Source: CAMNAO01 sp045605145
GTDB lineage: Bacteria > Bacillota > Clostridia > Oscillospirales > Oscillospiraceae
Length of the DNA stretch: 25,131 nucleotides
Direction of reading: 5' to 3'
Assembly: GCA_045605145.1 (NCBI GenBank)
Contig: JAZUPH010000020.1
Location: 1 to 25,131 of the forward strand
The position numbers were made by a program, and so were the translations under genes. Positions 1 to 7,124 of this stretch are shown here, piece by piece. Below the pieces are notes generated by a model. The model was not told where the DNA came from, made no database searches, and saw nothing but the letters and a program-made list of their open reading frames with translations. The stretch's first letter is position 1, and each line of letters begins with the position of its first letter.

Positions 1-50
1 AAGCGGACGGGCTCTGGTGTATTCAGTTTTTGTGGTTGATCTTTCTGCAT
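1..50 (-). CDS. possible start of a further minus-strand gene (partial)
   Basis: An ATG at 48-50 on the minus strand opens a frame that runs uninterrupted through the window edge; the 16 visible residues are polar (start MQKDQPQKLN). It follows the stop of the LRR lipoprotein by only 24 bases and no terminator hairpin is visible between them, so it would be the next gene of the same operon. The ribosome binding site is weak (a GGCAG about 8 bases upstream). Too little is visible to name a product, and the true start could lie beyond the window. Confidence 0.35.
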   Translation of the reverse strand, partial: MQKDQPQKLNTPEPVR

Positions 51-74
51 AATTCAGCTGCCGGTTGCCTGGTT

Positions 75-1157
75 TCACACAAACAGCTCATGCAGATAGT
101 TGTTTTCAAACATATCCCGCATTGCGTAATAACGCTCGTGCGTGCGCCAGCCGCCGTCGGTTGCGCCGCTGTCGGGAAGATAACATACTTTGCAATCAGG
201 CAGTAATTGGTCGAATAACGAAAGCTCTTTGCCGGTGATGCAGGTGAAATTGACCCAAAGGCGCTCTAAACTGCTGATCTCCAGCAGGGGGGTAAAGTCT
301 TCGATGTTGAAGCAACTGCCTAAATTAAGATCCTGTAAATGTGGCAGTTGGGCCAAAGGCGTTATATCTGTGATGGCACGGTTTTCAAACAGTTCAACAT
401 ATCGAAGTGACTTGAGCTGTGATAGAGGAGTAAGGTCGGTTATGTTGTTGCATGCAAGGATAAGAATTTTTAATTTGGAAAGTGGCGTAGCCCAATTCAA
501 ATCTGTAATGTTGTGATGCCCCAAGTCGAGAGCGACCAAATCGGTGCAGTATTTCAATATATCCAGTTGCTCGCTGGTTAGTTTTACAGGATTATCCGCA
601 CTGCTCAATGTAGAAAACGCGACCGCATCGGTGCGCAGCTGCCAAACTCCGAGGGTAAGTGTCCAAACAAATTTGATGTCCGGATACGTGCTGCACAGTG
701 TTTCCATCTCTTCGTTGGTCAGCCCACAGCCGCACATATCCACCTGAGTCAAATTGGGCATATAGGGAATATAATCGCCTATCTCATCCGGGGTATTTAA
801 TGTGTGCCCGCTCAAGTCAAGGTGTTCTGCGGTGCTGTCGGTGGGAACACCGGCGATTTCAAATGAAAACAAAAATTCAACGTCCGGGTATTGACTGGAA
901 ATGGCTTCCATCTCCTCAAGGGAGTACCTTTGGTCGCGCAAATCGGGGCCGGGTGCAGGTGGCGGGGCGCTGCTTGCAGCCTCTTCCGTTGGGTCTCCGC
1001 CCCGCGTATTATCGGCGCGCTGCCCGGATAATGTGTCGGCGGTGACGGACGGCGGCTGTGTCTGGGTGCTGTTGAGTGTTGCGCCCGGCATGCAGGCAGT
1101 TAATGCGAACATGAGTGCAATAACAGTAAAGGCAAAATATGTTTTATTGCTCAACAT
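75..1157 (-). CDS. leucine-rich-repeat lipoprotein, shorter paralog
   Basis: A 360-residue secreted lipoprotein: a short basic start and hydrophobic segment (residues 8-20) end in a lipobox LTAC with Cys22 as the likely lipidated residue. A Ser/Pro/Thr-rich linker (about 25-75) follows, then leucine-rich repeats. The LRR part is clearest at 205-305 (motifs such as LVALDLGHH, ITDLTPLSQL, LQDLNLGSC). The protein matches the last two modules and the C-terminus of the neighbouring larger lipoprotein, including the tail GWRxxxRYxAMxxMFxxNxxHELF at 337-359. It is the third complete gene of the M3 peptidase-HD-LRR-LRR operon, 15 bases after its paralog. Hand counts of several lines give roughly 35-48% GC, clearly below the paralog. 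Surface LRR proteins usually bind proteins or glycans; the ligand here is unknown. Confidence 0.85.
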   Translation of the reverse strand: MLSNKTYFAFTVIALMFALTACMPGATLNSTQTQPPSVTADTLSGQRADNTRGGDPTEEAASSAPPPAPGPDLRDQRYSLEEMEAISSQYPDVEFLFSFEIAGVPTDSTAEHLDLSGHTLNTPDEIGDYIPYMPNLTQVDMCGCGLTNEEMETLCSTYPDIKFVWTLTLGVWQLRTDAVAFSTLSSADNPVKLTSEQLDILKYCTDLVALDLGHHNITDLNWATPLSKLKILILACNNITDLTPLSQLKSLRYVELFENRAITDITPLAQLPHLQDLNLGSCFNIEDFTPLLEISSLERLWVNFTCITGKELSLFDQLLPDCKVCYLPDSGATDGGWRTHERYYAMRDMFENNYLHELFV

Positions 1158-1172
1158 CTTAAATACACATCC

Positions 1173-2780
1173 TTATTGTTTTGTAGATTCTGGGTCAAGG
1201 AACAATTCATGGATAAAGTTGCCGTCAAACATTGCGAACATTGCTTTATATCGTTGGCTGTCTCTCCAGCCGTTTCCGTTGGAGTAGATCGAGTCACAGT
1301 GAACCACCGCATTCGGCAGTGCGGCACGCAGTGCTTCCAGCATAGCATCGTCGCAGCAGGTGTCGTTCATATACAGCATTTCGATGCCCGTCATCTCGGC
1401 AAAGGGCAGGAAATCTGTAATACCGGGGCATTTACTCAGATTGATCTCTTTGAGCGAAGGGTGACGGACGAGGGGCATAATGTCGGTGATGTTGGGGTTG
1501 GCATAAAGCTCCACAAATTCCAGCTTCGTCAGTTTTTCCAGCGGGGTAAGATCACTGAACAGATTGTCCACCAGTACCAGCGCCCGCAGCTCGGTAAGCT
1601 CTCCAATGACGCTTATATCGTCTATAAGATGGTGCCCCAGATCCAGCGCCACCAGGTCGGTGCAGTAACGCAGCACCTGAATATCCTCGGTTGTCAGCTT
1701 CACTGCGCTGTCGGAGGCGTTCTTTGTGGAGTAGGCCACCGTATCGGTGCGCAGGGACCACTTGCGCATCTGCACTATCCACACAAACTTTACATTGGGA
1801 TAAGCCTGGCAAAGCTCTTCCATTTGCTCGTTGCTCAGTCCGCAACCGCACATATCCAGATATGTAAGCTGGGGCATAAAGCGCAGATATGGCATGACAT
1901 CCTCCGTGCCGGACAGGGTGCTGCCCCGGATGTCCAGCTCGGTCACCGTACTGTCCACCGCCTGCCCCGCGAAAGTAAAGGAAAACACGCATTCCGTATC
2001 CGGCACACTGTCGGCAATTCCGTTCATTTCATCAAGGGTCAGTGACCAGTTGCGAAGGTCTGCCTTTTCCAACCCGCTGAACCAGGCAAGGGGGGCCAGC
2101 ATATCGGTGCTGCCGTTTTCCACGCCGCTCAGATCCAGCTCGGCGGTGTGGGCAGAGTATGTGGCACCGCACAGTGTCACACACCAGTCAAATCTGCACT
2201 CCGGCAGCGCCTTGCTTATCTCGGCCACGGCGCAAGCATCCGTAACGGCGGTGGCGTCAACATAGCCAAGAGCGGTGAAATAGTGCAGCTTTTCCAGCTC
2301 GGCTCCATCCACATCCGGGAGTGTAAGCTCCGCCACTGTGCAGTCATAGCTCTCACCGCCCAACGGCACATCCCACAGTATCTCACACATGGGCAGTGCC
2401 GCCGCGATGGCGTCATATTCATCGCAGTCTATCATGTTGCCGCGCAGATCCAGCCATTCGAGCCCGACGCAGCCGGTCACAGCCGAAAGATCATCAAGCC
2501 CCAGACCGTGCAGATCAAGGCGCTTGAGCTGTGGGTATTCCGCCAGTTGGGCCAAATCCACTCCGTTTTCGCCGGACAGATCCAGCTCATAAACCGGCTT
2601 GGGTTCAACCTCCGGCCCGGCGGCGTCCTCGGGCATCAGAGAAATCGAGTCATAATATGAGCCGCTGTCATCAGCACCCTGCCCACAGCCAATCAGCAGT
2701 GCAAGTGCCGCGGCACAGAGAAAAACAGTAAAAACACGCGGCTTGGTTGACATAATGCTGTTATCCATTGATGCTTTCAT
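1173..2780 (-). CDS. leucine-rich-repeat lipoprotein, larger paralog
   Basis: A 535-residue lipoprotein with a hydrophobic signal (about 16-30) and lipobox LIGC (Cys32). It holds about four degenerate modules of 65-75 residues, each pairing an LRR strand (ELDLSG, RLDLHG, WLDLRG, YLDMCG) with a recurring ALPxCxxxWxVxLxG element (near 128-142, 190-205, 258-272, 326-340). These are followed by canonical LRRs at 375-470 and the tail GWRxxxRYxAMxxMFxxNxxHELF (504-527). The ATG at 2780 is preceded by GAGG with nine bases spacing; an internal ATG at 2768 is an alternative. The start overlaps the end of the HD gene by 20 bases, which indicates translational coupling. It is probably surface-anchored and ligand-binding; no catalytic motif is visible. 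Confidence 0.85.
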   Translation of the reverse strand: MKASMDNSIMSTKPRVFTVFLCAAALALLIGCGQGADDSGSYYDSISLMPEDAAGPEVEPKPVYELDLSGENGVDLAQLAEYPQLKRLDLHGLGLDDLSAVTGCVGLEWLDLRGNMIDCDEYDAIAAALPMCEILWDVPLGGESYDCTVAELTLPDVDGAELEKLHYFTALGYVDATAVTDACAVAEISKALPECRFDWCVTLCGATYSAHTAELDLSGVENGSTDMLAPLAWFSGLEKADLRNWSLTLDEMNGIADSVPDTECVFSFTFAGQAVDSTVTELDIRGSTLSGTEDVMPYLRFMPQLTYLDMCGCGLSNEQMEELCQAYPNVKFVWIVQMRKWSLRTDTVAYSTKNASDSAVKLTTEDIQVLRYCTDLVALDLGHHLIDDISVIGELTELRALVLVDNLFSDLTPLEKLTKLEFVELYANPNITDIMPLVRHPSLKEINLSKCPGITDFLPFAEMTGIEMLYMNDTCCDDAMLEALRAALPNAVVHCDSIYSNGNGWRDSQRYKAMFAMFDGNFIHELFLDPESTKQ

Positions 2781-3342
2781 TCACCTGAACCTCGCAGGAG
2801 CGCATGGCAAGAATTGTCATCTCAAACAGCTTCTCCAGTTCCCAGCCCAGACGCTCCGCTCCGTCGCGGATCACATCACGGGAGCAGCCTGCGGCAAATT
2901 TTTTGTCCTTAAACTTCTTTTTAAGGCTGGAAACCTCCATATCCATGCAGCTTTTTGACGGACGCATCAGCGCGGCGGACCAGATTAGCCCGGTAAGCTC
3001 GTCGGCGGCAAACAGGACTTTTTCCATCTCATGCACCGGCTCGACATCGCTGCAGCTTCCGTAAGCGTGGCTGCACACCGCATGAATGAACTCATCGCTG
3101 CATCCGATCTCCCTGAGCAGACGGGGTGCGGCCTTGCAATGTTCTTCCGGCCATTGTTCAAAGTCGATGTCATGCAGCAGGCCCACGGTGGCCCAGAAAT
3201 CGGCATCCTCTCCGTGACCCAGCTCGTTGGCATACCAGCGCATCACGCCCTCAACGGTCAGCGCGTGCCGAATGTGGAAAGGATCTTTGTTGTATTTTTC
3301 AAGAAGGGTGACGGCATCGCTGCGGTCGGGAGTGATCTTCAT
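2761..3342 (-). CDS. HD-domain metal-dependent phosphohydrolase-like protein
   Basis: A 193-residue cytoplasmic protein with the HD-superfamily signature: H26 in IRHALTVEG, the H57-D58 pair in LLHDID, H92 in SHAYG and D113 in AADELTG. These are the usual divalent-metal ligands of HD phosphohydrolases. The short single-domain form and the ADELTG motif match a widespread group of uncharacterised clostridial HD hydrolases; the substrate cannot be inferred. The ATG at 3342 is chosen because AGAAAGGA lies just upstream, although the frame stays open further 5'. The gene starts 25 bases after the M3-like peptidase and overlaps the following LRR lipoprotein, so it belongs to the operon although its neighbours are all exported. 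Confidence 0.82.
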   Translation of the reverse strand: MKITPDRSDAVTLLEKYNKDPFHIRHALTVEGVMRWYANELGHGEDADFWATVGLLHDIDFEQWPEEHCKAAPRLLREIGCSDEFIHAVCSHAYGSCSDVEPVHEMEKVLFAADELTGLIWSAALMRPSKSCMDMEVSSLKKKFKDKKFAAGCSRDVIRDGAERLGWELEKLFEMTILAMRSCEVQVNESING

Positions 3343-3367
3343 GTATCTCGTCCTTTCTGCGGGATGC

Positions 3368-5185
3368 TTAATCCAGCTCGTGCATATACTCAATAACACG
3401 GAAGCAGATGCGGGCGGCGGCACCCTCTGCATAGAAGGGGGTCATGCCCACCATTTCAATAAGCTCTGTGTAGCCGTAGTCATATGCGCCCAGACCCAGT
3501 ATCTCCATGTACTTTTCCAGTGCCGCATCGGGGTCGTCCTGCTGCATATCCCACAGCTCAAGCGCGGACAGAGCGGATACTGCATAGCTGACATAGTACA
3601 TGGGCGCGTCGAAGTTGTGGTGTACATACATCCAGTAATAATCCACGCCATAGCTTTCCTGCTCCCCGTACTCGATGCACAGATCGTAATAAAGCTGATT
3701 TATCTCGTCGAGGGTCATGTCCGGGTTGTCGTATATTATCCGCTGGAACTCGTTGTAAAGACAGCCGTCCACCACGCTGTATACCGTCTCAAGTAGCGAA
3801 TAGAACTCTGCCGGCACTGCTCTGCTGCCCAGAATCTCAGGGTAGTAGCGCATCATCATCATTTCCAGGCCGTTGGAGTGTATCTCAAAAATGTCGTAAC
3901 TGCCGCCGTCCAGGAAGACATCCTTCTGCTGATTCCAGTACGCGTCACAGAAGTGACCGAACTCGTGGATCACTGTGCCCAGGTCCTGGATCTGGCCGGA
4001 AAGCGCAATGTGGATGTAAGGTGCGTTATACATGCTTACAGAGGTGGTGAAGCCGCCCTGCAGCATATCCGGCGAGTCGGAGATGTAGTACAGCTCGTTT
4101 CTCATCAGATAATCCCAGGCCTCACCAAGCCGCTCGTCAAGCATATAGCAGTAGCTGCCAGTGATCTCCAGCATTTCCTCGGCCGAGGCGTCGTAGGAAT
4201 AATCGCTGTAAAGCAGGTCGCTGTTGTACAGGCAGTCATAGAACCGGGCTCCTATGCCGTCTTTTACAATGTCACACAGCATCTGGGCATCATCGGGGGT
4301 GTAGTCACGGCCATAGACATTTTCGTACGCATAGTCGGCATAGCTGTCATAACCGGCCAGCTCCGCCTTCTCATCGCGCACGGCAACAAGCTGCAGGAAG
4401 ATCTCACCCAGGATTTTGTTCACCTCACCCTGAATGCCGAAATATACATTGTACCAATCGTTATAGTTCAGCCTGCTGCCCGCGCTGCCGTAGAGCATCT
4501 CCATGGTCCAGTCTTTGCCGTTATAATAGAAGGTGACCTCGTCCTCGCGCTCCAGCTCTTCATAATAAAGGGCGATAAGCCGCGTCTCCTCTTCGTTGAG
4601 TTCTTCTTCGCGGGTTGACATATTTTCGTATTCTCTGTAAGCGTCCGCCTCATCCTCGCCCAGGAAAATGGCGAAGTCATTACCTACGGGGCCCGCCAGA
4701 CAGTCGCGCACTGCGGCGCAGAAGCTGTCCCAGCAGCCGTTGGCTACTTTTTCGCACTCGATCTGGTCGTCCTGCGCCTGCTGGTTGCTCACATCCCTGC
4801 AGTAGATGATGTAGCAGATGCTGTACTGTGATTCCACGATTATGTATTCGTTATACAGCCAGTTATACAGGTCAATGGCCTCGTACACATCCTCACAGGC
4901 GGCAAGCTGATCGCATTTTTCCAGGAACAGCGTGCTGTCGTAGATGTAATATTCCATATCCTCAGCCATGATGTCCGTGTGAGACAGACTGGCATAGGGG
5001 ACATGGTCGGAGCGGTCGATTGCCAGCGCTTCCAATGCCTCAAGCGCATCGTTCGCCTCCTGAGCCATCTGCCCAATCTGCTGTGCCTTGTCACGCAGTG
5101 CGCTGCCGCTTGTTGTTTCCTGAGAACATGAAGCGCACAGCAGCATTATTGCCGCCAAAAATAAAGCAATCAATCGTTTTTTCAT
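3368..5185 (-). CDS. M3-like (oligoendopeptidase-type) zinc metallopeptidase lipoprotein
   Basis: A 605-residue exported protein. The N-terminus (MKKRLIALFLAAIMLLCASC) is a lipoprotein signal with Cys20 as the likely lipidated residue, although the -3 residue is Cys rather than Leu. The zinc motif HEFGH is at 406-410 and a glutamate in FEIHS (E433), 27 residues after the first His, is a fitting third ligand, as in M3 thimet/PepF peptidases. The rest is largely helical and very acidic/tyrosine-rich. M3 enzymes trim short peptides and are usually cytoplasmic, so a lipid-anchored version implies peptide processing outside the membrane. It is first in a four-gene operon, with SD AGGAGG five bases from the ATG and a strong promoter upstream. 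Confidence 0.85.
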   Translation of the reverse strand: MKKRLIALFLAAIMLLCASCSQETTSGSALRDKAQQIGQMAQEANDALEALEALAIDRSDHVPYASLSHTDIMAEDMEYYIYDSTLFLEKCDQLAACEDVYEAIDLYNWLYNEYIIVESQYSICYIIYCRDVSNQQAQDDQIECEKVANGCWDSFCAAVRDCLAGPVGNDFAIFLGEDEADAYREYENMSTREEELNEEETRLIALYYEELEREDEVTFYYNGKDWTMEMLYGSAGSRLNYNDWYNVYFGIQGEVNKILGEIFLQLVAVRDEKAELAGYDSYADYAYENVYGRDYTPDDAQMLCDIVKDGIGARFYDCLYNSDLLYSDYSYDASAEEMLEITGSYCYMLDERLGEAWDYLMRNELYYISDSPDMLQGGFTTSVSMYNAPYIHIALSGQIQDLGTVIHEFGHFCDAYWNQQKDVFLDGGSYDIFEIHSNGLEMMMMRYYPEILGSRAVPAEFYSLLETVYSVVDGCLYNEFQRIIYDNPDMTLDEINQLYYDLCIEYGEQESYGVDYYWMYVHHNFDAPMYYVSYAVSALSALELWDMQQDDPDAALEKYMEILGLGAYDYGYTELIEMVGMTPFYAEGAAARICFRVIEYMHELD

Positions 5186-5190
5186 AAGCT

Positions 5191-5196
5191 CCTCCT
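5191..5196 (-). promoter_or_regulatory. ribosome binding site of the M3-like peptidase gene
   Basis: AGGAGG on the minus strand, five bases before the ATG at 5185. It fixes the start and hence the signal peptide. Confidence 0.8.
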
Positions 5197-5256
5197 GTAA
5201 AACAAGTCAGATGCAGCGTTTTGCCAAATTAGCTTCCGGCAAAAGCACACAGTGTC

Positions 5257-5285
5257 ATTATATATCGGGATGCAAAAACTGTAAA
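5257..5285 (-). promoter_or_regulatory. sigma-A-type promoter for the peptidase-HD-LRR operon
   Basis: On the minus strand TTTACA (5280-5285) and TATAAT (5257-5262) are separated by 17 bases. That is five of six and six of six matches to consensus. Transcription should start near 5250, giving a leader of about 65 bases. Confidence 0.8.
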
Positions 5286-5313
5286 CAAATTTTGTTGAAT
5301 ATCTGATTATCTC

Positions 5314-5342
5314 TTGCAAAGTCCCACCTTATGTGTTACCAT
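5314..5342 (+). promoter_or_regulatory. promoter of the Mn riboswitch-mntP unit
   Basis: TTGCAA (5314-5319), 17 bases, then TACCAT (5337-5342) preceded by TGT, i.e. an extended -10. A start near 5349 would place the riboswitch aptamer at the very 5' end of the transcript. Confidence 0.6.
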
Positions 5343-5349
5343 TTACAGG

Positions 5350-5507
5350 CAAACAAGTGGGGGAGTAGCCGGCGCACAGCGCGGCATGTCAACATAATGG
5401 CTCAGCCTGGCATGTCTTAAATGGCGAGACTCATTGGTGGCAGTTTATGCACTGTGCCCTCACTTTATTGTTTTGTTGTTCGGGGCGCTGTGCGCACCCG
5501 ATTTTTT
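5350..5507 (+). promoter_or_regulatory. yybP-ykoY manganese riboswitch with transcription terminator
   Basis: The conserved GGGGAGTAGC (5360-5369) and GGCGAGACTC (5423-5432) match the two Mn2+-binding loops of the yybP-ykoY aptamer. The closing helix P1 pairs AGTGGGGG (5356-5363) with CCCTCACT (5457-5464) over eight positions with one G-U. An intrinsic terminator follows (5480-5501 plus six T at 5502-5507). It sits directly ahead of mntP, a classic client of this riboswitch. Members of the family turn expression on when Mn2+ is high. Bases 5449-5460 can also pair with the terminator's 5' arm (see findings). Confidence 0.87.
5480..5507 (+). terminator. riboswitch-controlled intrinsic terminator
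   Basis: TCGGGGCGC and GCGCACCCGA form a stem with one bulged A and a TGT loop, followed by TTTTTT. It lies between aptamer and ribosome binding site, as expected for an attenuator. Confidence 0.8.
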
Positions 5508-5527
5508 CATGTATCCGGAGGAAAGCA

Positions 5528-6103
5528 ATGTCTGTATTTGAGCTTTTGATGCTGTCTGTGGGTCTTGCTATGGATGCTTTTGCCGTCTCGATCTGCAAAG
5601 GTCTCGCCATGGAAAAGGTCACACTGAAGAGGGCCTGTATCGTCGGCGCCTGGTTCGGCGGTTTCCAGGGCGGCATGCCGCTTCTGGGCTACTTCCTTGG
5701 CGCTCAGTTCGCCGCATATGTCAGCGCGGTGGATCACTGGATCGCGTTTGTACTGCTGGGCTTCATCGGCGTAAATATGATCCGCGAGGCACTCAGCAAA
5801 GACGAAGAATGCTGCGACAGCGGCATCGGCGTGCGTACCATGTTTGTTATGGCCGTTGCCACCAGTATTGATGCACTGGTGGTGGGCGTCACCTTCGCCT
5901 TCCTTGCCGAGGGCACTCAGTGGATCGGCGTTGTCCCGGCTGTGCTGATGATTGGCATTATCACCTTTGCCATTTCGGCAATCGGCGTGAAGATCGGCAA
6001 TATCTTCGGCGAAAAGTACAGGAGCAAGGCTGAGCTTGCGGGCGGAATTATCGTCATTCTCATCGGCGCGAAAATTCTTCTTGAGGATCTTCTGGCGCGC
6101 TAA
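5528..6103 (+). CDS. mntP: manganese efflux pump MntP
   Basis: A 191-residue integral membrane protein with six predicted hydrophobic segments in two three-helix repeats, typical of the MntP/YebN family (usual length about 185-195). It starts with ELLMLSVGLAMDAFAVSICKG and repeats the pattern at ATSIDALVVGVTFAF; the conserved aspartates in these halves are those linked to Mn2+ export. The ATG at 5528 has GGAGGAAAG just upstream. A longer frame from 5447 is open but would start inside the riboswitch. The protein pumps excess Mn2+ out of the cytoplasm, in line with the Mn2+-sensing leader. It is monocistronic, ending at the hairpin at 6121-6146. Confidence 0.93.
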   Translation: MSVFELLMLSVGLAMDAFAVSICKGLAMEKVTLKRACIVGAWFGGFQGGMPLLGYFLGAQFAAYVSAVDHWIAFVLLGFIGVNMIREALSKDEECCDSGIGVRTMFVMAVATSIDALVVGVTFAFLAEGTQWIGVVPAVLMIGIITFAISAIGVKIGNIFGEKYRSKAELAGGIIVILIGAKILLEDLLAR

Positions 6104-6116
6104 GTATTTGGGTACA

Positions 6117-6150
6117 TAAAAAGGCTTCCCTTCGCAGGGAAGCCTTTTGG
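6117..6150. terminator. bidirectional terminator between mntP and the COG0523 pair
   Basis: A perfect 11-bp stem, AAGGCTTCCCT (6121-6131) with AGGGAAGCCTT (6136-6146), has a TCGC loop. It is flanked by A-rich and T-rich tracts, so it can stop both convergent transcripts. Confidence 0.88.
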
Positions 6151-6173
6151 TTTTGCGTTTTTTCCTGTGCCGC

Positions 6174-7115
6174 TTAATAGAATGTGGCGATGGGCTCATC
6201 CGGCTCGATGGCGTCCGACCATGAAAGGCAGGTGAGCACAGGACCCCTGCGACCGTAAACCGGGCTGTCGCAGATGTCGATCTTTGCAGTCAGGTTGATC
6301 CACTCCCTGTTAAGGGGCTTCTTGTGCCCATTCGTGCGCACCACCAGACCTGCAAACTGCACATCGTCGATGCAGCAGGTCATAACATCCCGGCCGAAAA
6401 TGAACTCATCTTTGCCCAAGTCGCGGCGAATAACGGCCGCGCCCTTGACAGAAACGGTTTTGCCGTCGTACTTGTCCATCTCCTCGGACATATCCCTGTA
6501 CCACAGGGCGTAGTCCCGGTCCTTGATGATGCAGGGGTTGTCGTTTATGTCGAAGGGCAGGGGATCGACGATCTCGTCATACTGCACCTGACCGTCCGGC
6601 GCCTCATATGCGATGTCAGCGCTGCGGCTCATACCACGCACCAGCTTGTGATAGGGCATGATGTCCGTGCCGGGCTCCATGCGGTTGAATACTACCAGCT
6701 CGCAGCTGCGCAGCTTGTCACCCACCAGGTTGCGCATATTGGCGTTGTAAGTCAGGATGGTGTTCGCATCGGCAAAGAAGAACTCCTGCGCGACGAACCA
6801 GCCCTTGGGCAGAACCTTGAACAGTTCATCCAGAAGCCACATGCCGTTATATTCCACCAGCACGCGGCTGCAGCGGTTCTTTTTCAGCGCCGAAGCCAGA
6901 TTCTTCTCATTCAGCTCCTGTGCATCCTCAATGGGCAGGATATACACATTACCGCTGGCAAACAGGTCGGGATTATACTCTTCCTCGCCGTCTTCGCACA
7001 TGACCAGAAGCGTGCGCTCACCGGTGTTGAAGCGGGGATCTTCCAATGTCTCCTGAATAAACTTTGTCTTGCCGGCGTCCAGAAAGCCGGTGAACAGATA
7101 TACCGGTACGTCCAT
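6174..7115 (-). CDS. COG0523-like GTPase fused to a TIGR03943/DUF1980-like domain
   Basis: A 313-residue cytoplasmic protein. Residues 1-175 resemble a CobW/COG0523 metal-chaperone GTPase: P-loop GFLDAGKT at 10-17 and a guanine-specificity region reading FNRME (143-147) in place of NKxD. The usual GCxCC metal motif of the family is missing. Residues about 190-313 resemble the TIGR03943/DUF1980 (YcgQ) C-terminal domain, including GRDVMTCCIDDVQFAGLVV (241-259). It follows the CobW-type gene by nine bases with GAGGTG as its SD, so the two are co-translated. It is probably involved in transition-metal allocation; the metal is unknown. The domain fusion call rests on motif recall and is less certain than the GTPase call. 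Confidence 0.72.
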   Translation of the reverse strand: MDVPVYLFTGFLDAGKTKFIQETLEDPRFNTGERTLLVMCEDGEEEYNPDLFASGNVYILPIEDAQELNEKNLASALKKNRCSRVLVEYNGMWLLDELFKVLPKGWFVAQEFFFADANTILTYNANMRNLVGDKLRSCELVVFNRMEPGTDIMPYHKLVRGMSRSADIAYEAPDGQVQYDEIVDPLPFDINDNPCIIKDRDYALWYRDMSEEMDKYDGKTVSVKGAAVIRRDLGKDEFIFGRDVMTCCIDDVQFAGLVVRTNGHKKPLNREWINLTAKIDICDSPVYGRRGPVLTCLSWSDAIEPDEPIATFY

Positions 7116-7124
7116 AGGGACACC

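Noticed and set aside
1176..2045. A 289-codon plus-strand frame opposite the larger LRR lipoprotein
   Set aside because: Antisense to a gene with a lipobox and repeats shared with its paralog; no ribosome binding site or recognisable motif.
3878..4618. A 246-codon plus-strand frame opposite the M3-like peptidase
   Set aside because: Antisense to a protein with the HEFGH zinc motif; no supporting start signal or domain.
5447..5527. 27-codon N-terminal extension of MntP
   Set aside because: It would be translated from the riboswitch and terminator region; the ATG at 5528 has a strong ribosome binding site and gives the normal family length.
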